A stretch of DNA of 64,000 nt from Candidatus Vicinibacter affinis (GTDB lineage Bacteria > Bacteroidota > Bacteroidia > Chitinophagales > Saprospiraceae), in NCBI GenBank assembly GCA_016714365.1, contig JADJNH010000005.1, positions 124,001 to 188,000 of the forward strand, given 5' to 3'. Numbering within the stretch: position 1 is the stretch's first letter; each line of letters begins with the position of its first letter. The position numbers and the translations under genes were made by a program. Positions 33,925 through 41,666 of the stretch are shown one piece after another. Below the pieces are notes generated by a model. It saw only the letters and a list, made by a program, of their open reading frames with translations, was not told where the DNA came from and made no database searches.

Positions 33925-34473
33925 CTATATTCCCCATTGATAAGATTTACTATCAAGACCAACTAAATCGATAGCCCTGTCTGTAACTGTACTTAATACC
34001 TCATCCAAATCTTTTGGCTTTGAATAAAATGATGGTACGGCAGGACAAACAATCGCACCTGCCAGTGTAACTTTTTTCATGTTTTCAATGTGTATGAGAC
34101 TTAACGGTGTCTCTCTGAAAACCAAAATCAGCTTTTTTCTTTCCTTGAGCATTACCTGGGCAGCCCTGCTCATGAGATCTTCTGCAATGCCTGTCGCAAC
34201 CTTTGCTAAGAAACCTGCAGAACAAGGGCATACGATCATACCGTCCCAACGTGCAGACCCCGAAGCAAACGGCGCATTAAAATCATTTGGTCCGTAATAA
34301 TTTATTGGGTAGGAGTTTAAATCTACTTCTGGATTTTCCAATTTCCAATTAACCAAAGCTTGCTGACTGTATACCAAAGCAAGTTCAAGCTCTTGCATTT
34401 TTTGAAGTTTTTCAATTAATATCTTGGCATACCTTGATCCACTGGAACCTGAAACTGCGATCACAATTTTCAT
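33925..34473 (-). CDS. ubiX: UbiX-family flavin prenyltransferase
   Basis: A 182-residue flavoprotein of the UbiX/Pad1 type, which makes prenylated FMN, the cofactor of UbiD decarboxylases. The N-terminus IAVSGSSGSRYAKILIEKL binds flavin phosphate, and VCPCSAGFLAKVATGIAEDL, LILVFRETPLSLIHIENM and VCPAVPSFYSKP are family motifs. Length fits (about 185-190). It ends the operon ydiJ-like, folC, ubiX, starting 6 bp after folC. No UbiD partner is present in the window. Confidence 0.93.
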   Translation of the reverse strand: MKIVIAVSGSSGSRYAKILIEKLQKMQELELALVYSQQALVNWKLENPEVDLNSYPINYYGPNDFNAPFASGSARWDGMIVCPCSAGFLAKVATGIAEDLMSRAAQVMLKERKKLILVFRETPLSLIHIENMKKVTLAGAIVCPAVPSFYSKPKDLDEVLSTVTDRAIDLVGLDSKSYQWGI

Positions 34474-34479
34474 ATGTAA

Positions 34480-35757
34480 TTAGATAATTTCTGCTATTAT
34501 AAAAATACTTCCTGTTACAATAATTAAGTCTCCTTTAGTTGCATTGTTTCTTGCTGCTTTTAGAGCCCCTCGTAAGGTTCTAAAAGCCCTGCCGATTAAT
34601 TTATAATTCGCAGCCTCCTCGCATAGAATTTGAGAATCTAATGCCCTCGGTATTTTAGCTTGTGTAAAATAGTATTGAGCTGAAATTGGAAGTTGAATCA
34701 ACACTTTTTGAAGGTCTTTGTCCTTCACAAACCCACAAACAATATGTACCTTATTATATTTCTCTTTTGAAAGCCAAGTTACCAACTGTCTAATTCCATC
34801 TTCATTATGCGCGGAATCAAATAATTCATCTACATCACCTTTTCTTAATTCCCACCTTCCAATAATTTCTGAATACAGCTTAACGTTCTCATAAGCATCC
34901 TTCACCTTAACCAAATCAATAGGAATGATTTTTAATTTTTGAAGAATGTTAATTGCAGCAAAAGATGTTCGATAATTTTCCAATTGATATGGGCCCTTAA
35001 GATCGGGAGTAAATTTAAACCCTCCCTCTATTTGAATCAAATTATTGCCTTCTTTGTTTTCATTTACTTGTTTCATTTCTACCACATCTTCAGCAAAAAA
35101 AATATTGCTCTTACATGATTGAGCGTATTCTTTAAAAACATCCAAAGTCTCTTTTTGCTTTCTACCTATTATTACCGGAACTAGCTTCTTAATTATTCCA
35201 GCCTTTTCCCTGGCTATCTTTTCCAAACTATCACCTAACATATCGGAATGATCCCATGAAATGTTGGTTATAACACTTAATAGTGGATTAATAATATTCG
35301 TTGAATCTAATCTTCCTCCCAGTCCTGTTTCAATAATTGCATAATCTACTTCCTGATCTTTAAAATATTTAAAGGCGAGTGCCACTGTCATTTCAAAAAA
35401 TGATGGTTTAAGATGTTCTAAAAAATCTATATTGCTGGATATAAAATTACTAACATATTTTTTTGAAATATAACTACCATTTATTTTTATCCGCTCCCTG
35501 AAATCTCTGTAATGTGGTGAAACATATAGGCCTGTCTTAAATCCATGCGCAGTTAGTACCGCTGCAAGCATATGTGAAACAGAACCTTTCCCATTGGTAC
35601 CGGCAATGTGTATACATCTCAACTTTTCTTCTGGATGCTCCAAATAATTACAAAGCTCCCGAATGTTGGTAAGATCTTTTTTAAACGCCTCCTTACCAAT
35701 TCGATGAAACATTGGTAGCTGATTGTACATATAATTCAGAGCTTCTGTGTAGTTCAT
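34480..35757 (-). CDS. folC: Folylpolyglutamate synthase / dihydrofolate synthase
   Basis: A 425-residue Mur-ligase-fold enzyme. It adds glutamate to folates and, in bacteria, usually also to dihydropteroate. The P-loop is HIAGTNGKGSVSH, followed by the metal-site TGLGGRLDSTN and SWDHSDMLG. The C-terminal domain has GRWELRKGDVDELFDSAHN and VTGSIFIIAEII. Length fits the family. It lies between the ydiJ-like gene (20 bp) and ubiX (6 bp) on the same strand, so the three are probably one transcript. Confidence 0.95.
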   Translation of the reverse strand: MNYTEALNYMYNQLPMFHRIGKEAFKKDLTNIRELCNYLEHPEEKLRCIHIAGTNGKGSVSHMLAAVLTAHGFKTGLYVSPHYRDFRERIKINGSYISKKYVSNFISSNIDFLEHLKPSFFEMTVALAFKYFKDQEVDYAIIETGLGGRLDSTNIINPLLSVITNISWDHSDMLGDSLEKIAREKAGIIKKLVPVIIGRKQKETLDVFKEYAQSCKSNIFFAEDVVEMKQVNENKEGNNLIQIEGGFKFTPDLKGPYQLENYRTSFAAINILQKLKIIPIDLVKVKDAYENVKLYSEIIGRWELRKGDVDELFDSAHNEDGIRQLVTWLSKEKYNKVHIVCGFVKDKDLQKVLIQLPISAQYYFTQAKIPRALDSQILCEEAANYKLIGRAFRTLRGALKAARNNATKGDLIIVTGSIFIIAEII

Positions 35758-35777
35758 ATTACAAAGGCTTGTAAAAA

Positions 35778-38630
35778 TTAATGATTTGTATCAACAACCT
35801 CCACCCAATGAATAGGTTTCCTGCCCGTAAAATGTTCTATCTGATGTCTGCAACTAAATCCTTCAGCAATAATAACTTGATCTTCAGATGCCTTCCTAAT
35901 CTCAGGCAACAATGATAGATTTCCGATCTTTTCTGAAACCGCATAATGCTCTTTTTCATATCCAAAAGAGCCCGCCATTCCACAACAACCTGAATTAATT
36001 TCTGCCAAAACAACATTGGACTGCTGATTAAATAATTGATGTACCGATGCACTGGTAAAAATAGACTTCTGGTGACAATGTGCATGCAATAGATAAGAAC
36101 CACTTTTAAATTTTATTTCCTTTTCCAAATTACCCTTAGCCATCTCACCTGCTAAAAAATCCTCTAAGAGAAAAATCAAATGACTGTATTCGAGCCACTT
36201 TTCATCTTCCATAAGGTCGGCAAGATCATCTTTTAATGAGGTAGCACAACTTGGCTCGCAAACCAAAATCGGTATACCTGCTTTCAAAAAGGGTTCAAGG
36301 AATGTAAATGTTTTGACACCTTCATTTTTAGCATGTTCCAATAAACCATGTGAAATAGCTGGTCTTTGGCAACACCCTTTTTGAAATACATGAACCTCAA
36401 ATCCCAAATACTCTAATAGACTTTTTGCAGAATTCCCAATTCCCGGATCATGAAATTTCATATAAGTATCAGCAAATAAAACTACTTGGCGAGCACTATT
36501 TGAGATTTTCTTCTTTGTTTCAAAATTGAAAGGGTTTGAAGAATAGAGAGGTAAAACCCTTCTTGCATCAAGACCTGAAAAATGCTCCAATAATTTTCTG
36601 AACCATTTACTTTTTAAAATTGAATTCGCTATGAATGCACGAGATCCACTGGCCAATCTGGATAAGTTGTGCTGGTAAAGAATGAGTCTGTCATCAAAAC
36701 TCAATCCTTTTTCTTGGTGTTGATGATGCAAAACTTCAGACTTCAACTTTGACATGTCTACATTACTGGGGCACTCAGATTTACACGCCTTACAAGATAG
36801 GCAAAGATCCATCACCTCATGTAAGTGGGGACTGTTAAGACCTAAATTATCTAATTGTCCACTAATTGCAAGTCTTAGTGCATTTGCTCTGGCCCTTGTG
36901 CTGTCTTTTTCATCTAGACTTGCCCGAAAACTTGGGCACATTGTTCCTCCAATTGTCTTTCTGCATTCTCCAACACCATTACACAAATGGACAGCCTCGT
37001 GAAAACCACCCTCGCCACGATAATGAAACATAGTTTTAATTGCATCATCTTTATAAGATGGTCCATACCTCAGATTGGTATCGACAGCAGGTGCATCAAC
37101 GATTTTTCCAGGATTAAGTATATTTCTTGGATCAAACCCCCATTTTATTTCTCTAAAAGCTTGGTAAAGTTTTGGACCAAAAAAAGCCTCATTGTATGGA
37201 CTGCGTGCCAATCCATCACCATGCTCACCACTCCAGGATCCTTTGTATTTTTTAACCAACTCAAGAGTTGCTAGAGAAATTTTTTTCATTCGCTCAATGT
37301 CCTCCTGGTCTCTAAGATCAAGTAACGGCTTAACATGTAATAATCCTACACTGGCATGTGCATAAGCTACTACCGGAGTTTCATGTTCACGACATACTTC
37401 AAAAACTTCCATGATATAATCAGCCAGACTCTCTAATGGAACAGCTGCATCCTCGATAAAAGCAATAGGCTTTCTGTTCCCTTTTACACCCATTAATAAA
37501 CCCAATCCTTTTTTTCTGACTGTAAAAATGTTTTCAATTTTTTGTTTATCAGTGAACAAAGGGTGGGCATAACCAATATTCAAATTTTTGAGGTGAGCAA
37601 TCATTTTATTGGCGTTGAACTCAGCATCTTCCTTACTATCACCATAAAATTCAACGATTAGTGCTCCTTGAGGGTCACCTTCAATAAAATCGCAATAATT
37701 TTTTGTTTCCAGATTTTCTCTACTGCGTTCAATCAACATCCCATCAAGCAATTCAACTGCAGCTGGACCAAATTTTACCATTTCTCCAACATATGCAATT
37801 GAATCATAAAAAGAATGAAAATGAACTACACATACCGATTGAAATTTAGGGTTAGGAACCAAGTTAATTTTTGCACTTAAAATGATGGCAATTGTGCTTT
37901 CACTACCCACAATTAGCTTGCTTAAATTCCATGTTTCTCCCAGAAACTCATCCAGATTATATCCACCTACCCTCCGCATGACTTTTGGAAACCTTTGAAT
38001 AATCTCGCTTTGTTGTTCATTGATAATGCGGAAAAGCATGCGATACAGGTCTCCTTCTCGAGTTTTTAGTTCAAGTTTTTGCTCCAATTCTTTTCCACTT
38101 ACATCGGTGCAATGGATAATACTTCCATCGTCCAGCAAAACTTTTAATTCAAGCACATGATCCAGTGTTTTACCATACATAATACTCCTTGTCCCTGAGG
38201 AGTTATTTGCGATCATTCCTCCGATTGCTGCCCTACTGCTGGTGGCAGGATCAGGTGCAAAATGAAGCTTATGGACCAATAGTTTCTTATTTAGTTCATC
38301 ACGTACCAGCCCCGGTTGAACCCAGGCCCATTTTGCTTCAGTGTTTAACTCCAGAATTGAATTCATGTATTTAGTAAAATCCAAAATGAACCCATCCCCG
38401 ACTGTCTGTCCTACCAGACTGGTTCCTCCGCCCCTTGCCAACAATGGTATTCGGTGCTCATATGCATATTGCATAACCAACACAACATCCTGCTCCGTTC
38501 TTGGGCAAATTACAGCCTTAGGCATTATTTGATAATTACTTGCATCGGTTGCATATATTGCCGTATACAGAGGATCATCATAAAAATCTCCGGAAAGTGC
38601 GTTCCGTAAGCCAGTAAAGGTATCTTTCAT
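35778..38630 (-). CDS. FAD-linked oxidase with 4Fe-4S and CCG domains (YdiJ/D-2-hydroxyglutarate dehydrogenase-like)
   Basis: A 950-residue cytoplasmic or membrane-associated dehydrogenase. Residues about 30-200 are a PCMH-type FAD domain (PLLARGGGTSLVGQTVG, IGGMIANNSSGTRSIMYG). The FAD-oxidase C-domain follows, with SGEHGDGLARSP and GFDPRNILNPGKI. Then come a ferredoxin-like part (CLSCKACKSECP) and a GlpC-like CCG domain (CCQRPAISHG, CHQKSIF, CCGMAGSFGYE). The composition is that of YdiJ-type proteins, which oxidise D-2-hydroxyglutarate or D-lactate. The substrate is not settled by sequence. It heads the operon with folC and ubiX. A TATTTTTG box lies upstream on the minus strand (38653-38660). 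Confidence 0.92.
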   Translation of the reverse strand: MKDTFTGLRNALSGDFYDDPLYTAIYATDASNYQIMPKAVICPRTEQDVVLVMQYAYEHRIPLLARGGGTSLVGQTVGDGFILDFTKYMNSILELNTEAKWAWVQPGLVRDELNKKLLVHKLHFAPDPATSSRAAIGGMIANNSSGTRSIMYGKTLDHVLELKVLLDDGSIIHCTDVSGKELEQKLELKTREGDLYRMLFRIINEQQSEIIQRFPKVMRRVGGYNLDEFLGETWNLSKLIVGSESTIAIILSAKINLVPNPKFQSVCVVHFHSFYDSIAYVGEMVKFGPAAVELLDGMLIERSRENLETKNYCDFIEGDPQGALIVEFYGDSKEDAEFNANKMIAHLKNLNIGYAHPLFTDKQKIENIFTVRKKGLGLLMGVKGNRKPIAFIEDAAVPLESLADYIMEVFEVCREHETPVVAYAHASVGLLHVKPLLDLRDQEDIERMKKISLATLELVKKYKGSWSGEHGDGLARSPYNEAFFGPKLYQAFREIKWGFDPRNILNPGKIVDAPAVDTNLRYGPSYKDDAIKTMFHYRGEGGFHEAVHLCNGVGECRKTIGGTMCPSFRASLDEKDSTRARANALRLAISGQLDNLGLNSPHLHEVMDLCLSCKACKSECPSNVDMSKLKSEVLHHQHQEKGLSFDDRLILYQHNLSRLASGSRAFIANSILKSKWFRKLLEHFSGLDARRVLPLYSSNPFNFETKKKISNSARQVVLFADTYMKFHDPGIGNSAKSLLEYLGFEVHVFQKGCCQRPAISHGLLEHAKNEGVKTFTFLEPFLKAGIPILVCEPSCATSLKDDLADLMEDEKWLEYSHLIFLLEDFLAGEMAKGNLEKEIKFKSGSYLLHAHCHQKSIFTSASVHQLFNQQSNVVLAEINSGCCGMAGSFGYEKEHYAVSEKIGNLSLLPEIRKASEDQVIIAEGFSCRHQIEHFTGRKPIHWVEVVDTNH

Positions 38631-38652
38631 CTTTGTGCCTAATTCAATTGTG

Positions 38653-38660
38653 CAAAAATA
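38653..38660 (-). promoter_or_regulatory. Bacteroidota -7 box of the ydiJ-folC-ubiX operon
   Basis: On the minus strand TATTTTTG matches TAnnTTTG, 22 bp before the start of the ydiJ-like gene. It sits in a 61-bp divergent region, so it would lie back to back with the promoter of the HTH gene at 38692. Confidence 0.5.
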
Positions 38661-38691
38661 ACTATTTTAGTGCCTAATAAATTATGATATA

Positions 38692-39735
38692 ATGCCTGAT
38701 CAATTAAGTATAACTCTTTTTAAATCTATAGAGTCAAACTATTATACAGAAAAGAAAAATCTAGTAGATGATGTCAGCGAGTTGTTACATATTCAAAAAT
38801 CAAGTGTTTATAAAAAAATTAAAGGTGAGTCTGCCATAGGACTTCAGGAGGCAGGAATTCTTTGCAAACACTATAAGATAAGTCTTGATGAGCTTTTGAA
38901 TTTAAATGAAAATCGCATTTACTTTGACTTTCCAGCAATAAGGGGCAATGTAAAAAATGTATATGATTTTTTGAAATCATTAGAGACAGATTTACAAAAT
39001 CTTTATCGACTAGATCCTACTATATATTATGCAACAAAGGAACTTCCAATGTTCTATTATTGCATTTCTCCAAAACTTGCTGCATTCAAATTCCATGTTT
39101 TCTATAATACCGTATGGAGAGAAGATAAATACCAGATGATTCCATTTGATTATATTCAATTTGAAAATGATGATCAATTTAAGAGTCAGATTAAAAACAT
39201 TGTTAACCTTTACATGTCCCTCCACAGTGTAGAAATTTGGAACGTAGGAATTCTTGACAATACGCTTAACCAAATTCGGTATTTTCTTGAATCAGGCTTG
39301 ATGAAAAATCCCTTGGAATCCATAAGGCTTTGTGAAGAATTATTATTGCTAATTAAAAATATCGAGGAATTATGTGAGAATTCGAACAAATCCTCTATGA
39401 AAAAATCGGATAGGGCAGTAGGAAGTTTTGAATTATATAACAATGAAATTGCCCACACCAATATTCTTGCCTATGTGGAAAGTAAAACGATGCGATGTGT
39501 TTATAATACCTATGACAATCCGAATTTTATGAAAAGTTACAACCCATCACTTTGTGACTACACTTCCAAATGGTTTAACAGAATAATAGATACCTCCGCC
39601 CCCATTTCAAAAGGGAATGTTAGAGACCGTAAAATGTTTATTAATAGACTGCAGGAAAAAGTTAACCGTACATTGAAAACATTAGAACTCATAATTGAAG
39701 AACATTTATCCAACACTCAGAACCAGGAAATTTAA
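38692..39735 (+). CDS. HTH-domain regulator of unknown function
   Basis: A 347-residue protein. Residues about 20-70 look like a Cro/BetR-type helix-turn-helix: DDVSELLHIQKSSVYKKIKG then LQEAGILCKHYKISLDELL. The rest, mostly helical, has no domain I recognise; AFKFHVFYNTVWREDKYQ and AYVESKTMRCVYNTYDNP are notable aromatic-rich stretches. No membrane segment or signal. The layout suits a transcription regulator with a ligand-sensing or dimerising C-terminal part. It is divergent from the ydiJ operon (61 bp apart), so it may regulate that operon. Target and signal are unknown. Confidence 0.7.
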   Translation: MPDQLSITLFKSIESNYYTEKKNLVDDVSELLHIQKSSVYKKIKGESAIGLQEAGILCKHYKISLDELLNLNENRIYFDFPAIRGNVKNVYDFLKSLETDLQNLYRLDPTIYYATKELPMFYYCISPKLAAFKFHVFYNTVWREDKYQMIPFDYIQFENDDQFKSQIKNIVNLYMSLHSVEIWNVGILDNTLNQIRYFLESGLMKNPLESIRLCEELLLLIKNIEELCENSNKSSMKKSDRAVGSFELYNNEIAHTNILAYVESKTMRCVYNTYDNPNFMKSYNPSLCDYTSKWFNRIIDTSAPISKGNVRDRKMFINRLQEKVNRTLKTLELIIEEHLSNTQNQEI

Positions 39736-39807
39736 ATCCGAATTACTGAAAAAAATAAAATTCTATTCTCTCAAAATTTATTAAATATTCTTTGGTACCC
39801 AATGAGT

Positions 39808-40938
39808 TTATAAATTTCGCTCCTTCATAAAACTGCTCAATTGTGTCTGTAGTGTAAGTTGATTGGTACCTCCCGCGATATGGTATAAAGCATAGGAATA
39901 GTCGATTTTAAATTTAGATATTTTAATTCCCATGCCAAATGACAATCCCGAAAAAGAGGCATAATCTTTTGCATTGAGTTCTTTTCGACGTAAATGATTG
40001 TACCCTATTCTTAGGCTAAATGTTTCTTTCTTACCCAAGAGCATTTCACCGCCAAAAGCAAAATGTCTCAAAAGGTTGTCGCTAAATTTACTAAAGTCAC
40101 TTTTCTCCTTTTGTTCATCAAATAAATTACCAGATTGGCTTATGGCAGGGTCATCGTATCTTACATTCCATCTTTCCAGATGATGTGCAGTAATATGATA
40201 TACAAAAGGTAAATGATTCAATCGCTTAGAAATTCCCAATTCTAAAGTCAGAGGTAAATTTTCTTTAACCTTTTCATAGGAATCAATACTGAACCCTACA
40301 TTGCGAATTGCAATAGCTATTGAGGTTCGATTTACTGGATTAGAATATTGTAATCCCAAACTCACGCCCAATGCACTTGAACTCGAAAGTCCAAGATTAC
40401 TGAACACATAATGTATATTAGCTCCTGCCCGTATTCGCTCATTGAGTTGTTTGGCAGAACCAATATAAAAAGCTGACTCCCTAATTTTAAAGGCTCCATT
40501 CACCTGACCATAAATATCTGTAAAAGGGATTGAGGAGGAATTTAAATACTGAATTCCAGTCTGCCATTGCAAGCCCCATTTGCCTGGCTTTAGAGTATAT
40601 GAAAAGTGTCCGGACCCCATATCACTAAAAAAGAATTGATGTGAGAAATTAAGTGCCGTACTCATTTTTTCATTAATCAATGCAGGATTTAAGAAGGCTG
40701 TCCCTGCATCAGAGCTTGAATAAGCCATTGCATGAGAGCCAAGTGCTGTGTTTCTTGAAGAAGGGGATAGATTTAAAAAAACATAAGAGGCATAACCTCC
40801 AGTCTGTGCCATTACTTCAGTGGCAATAAAAAAAGTGAAAAAAGTGACTGCCAAGGTATATTCAAAAACAATTCTTCTTTTTTCATCTAGTAATTTTATC
40901 ACTGGATTGACGTATTGGGATGTTGTAGAATCAAGCAT
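39808..40938 (-). CDS. porQ: Type IX secretion system protein PorQ
   Basis: A 376-residue outer-membrane protein of the FadL/PorV-like barrel family. A signal peptide ends near residue 44 (TEVMAQ), and the mature start GGYASYVFLNLSPSSRNTALG with GTAFLNPALI is the PorQ hallmark. Strands such as HFSYTLKPGKWGLQWQTGIQY and GANIHYVFSNLGLSSS follow. PorQ attaches to the PorZ surface complex of the T9SS. It begins 1 bp after the stop of the MORN-repeat lipoprotein gene, so the two are translationally coupled. The long N-region (about 23 residues before the hydrophobic core) is unusual, and a later start is possible. Confidence 0.9.
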   Translation of the reverse strand: MLDSTTSQYVNPVIKLLDEKRRIVFEYTLAVTFFTFFIATEVMAQTGGYASYVFLNLSPSSRNTALGSHAMAYSSSDAGTAFLNPALINEKMSTALNFSHQFFFSDMGSGHFSYTLKPGKWGLQWQTGIQYLNSSSIPFTDIYGQVNGAFKIRESAFYIGSAKQLNERIRAGANIHYVFSNLGLSSSSALGVSLGLQYSNPVNRTSIAIAIRNVGFSIDSYEKVKENLPLTLELGISKRLNHLPFVYHITAHHLERWNVRYDDPAISQSGNLFDEQKEKSDFSKFSDNLLRHFAFGGEMLLGKKETFSLRIGYNHLRRKELNAKDYASFSGLSFGMGIKISKFKIDYSYALYHIAGGTNQLTLQTQLSSFMKERNL

Positions 40939-40939
40939 A

Positions 40940-41566
40940 TTATTTAGTTTTAGTACTGTCCATTTCTAAAGTCCAGGTTGTGGTACAAATCCCTTCTTTG
41001 CAATTCATCTTTTTTATTAATGTTCCCGTGCTGTCAAATAAATTCAACAAACCTTCTTCATATGGTCCATTCTTATAAAAACCATTGGCTTTTATTTTTC
41101 CATTTTGATAATACTCCTCAAAAGGTCCATTTTCTTGACTGCCCGACATTTGTACAATCTCCTTCAGTTGTCCCTCTGGGAAATAAGCTTTTAGGGTTCC
41201 GCTCATTTCATTATGGATGTATTGACACTCGAGCTGAAGCTGGCCATTTGGATAGAAGACTTTATATGGCCCTTCAAATAAATCCATTTTATAATTTTCC
41301 AGGCTGTATATAAAGCCCTTTTCGTATAATTTTCTTTCACCATTCAATTTACCTTCCTTGTAATGCGCACTTTCCAGAGGTTTGCCCTGATCATCAAATT
41401 TTTCGTAAAAACCATCCTTCAGCTTACCAGTGTCTCTCAGTTCGGTCGTTATTCTTTCAATGATTACTCCCTGATCATTTTTTATTTCAATAACCTTTGA
41501 TTTTTGGCAGGATATTCCAATTAGAAAAATTAGAGGCAAGTAAAATCTATATGAAAAGAAATTCAT
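40940..41566 (-). CDS. MORN-repeat (YwqK-like) lipoprotein
   Basis: A 208-residue protein. The signal LPLIFLIGISC gives lipidation Cys20. The chain has five or six MORN_2 repeats: KDGFYEKFDDQGKPLESAHY, YKEGKLNGERKLYEKGFI, MDLFEGPYKVFYPNGQLQ, NEMSGTLKAYFPEGQLKE and ENGPFEEYYQNGKIK. Such repeats are often annotated as YwqK antitoxins, but a lipid anchor argues against a cytoplasmic antitoxin here. It is directly upstream of porQ (1-bp gap), which suggests an envelope role related to secretion or surface assembly. Confidence 0.82.
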   Translation of the reverse strand: MNFFSYRFYLPLIFLIGISCQKSKVIEIKNDQGVIIERITTELRDTGKLKDGFYEKFDDQGKPLESAHYKEGKLNGERKLYEKGFIYSLENYKMDLFEGPYKVFYPNGQLQLECQYIHNEMSGTLKAYFPEGQLKEIVQMSGSQENGPFEEYYQNGKIKANGFYKNGPYEEGLLNLFDSTGTLIKKMNCKEGICTTTWTLEMDSTKTK

Positions 41567-41602
41567 GAATTGATAACGTCAATTTTAATAAAATCGTTTA
41601 GG

Positions 41603-41640
41603 TCCAATAAAAAAGCCTCTTTAATATTAAAGAGGCTTTT
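41603..41640 (-). terminator. Terminator of the PpiD-like gene
   Basis: A perfect 30-bp palindrome (41611-41640) gives a 13-bp or longer stem. Minus-strand reading continues into TTTTTTATT. It separates the PpiD-like gene from the MORN-porQ pair. Confidence 0.85.
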
Positions 41641-41666
41641 CTGTATATCCTATAAATAAGAGTCCA

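Noticed and set aside
40940..41566. A toxin-antitoxin pair based on the YwqK-like MORN protein
   Set aside because: The protein has a lipoprotein signal and its neighbour is PorQ; no toxin gene is adjacent.
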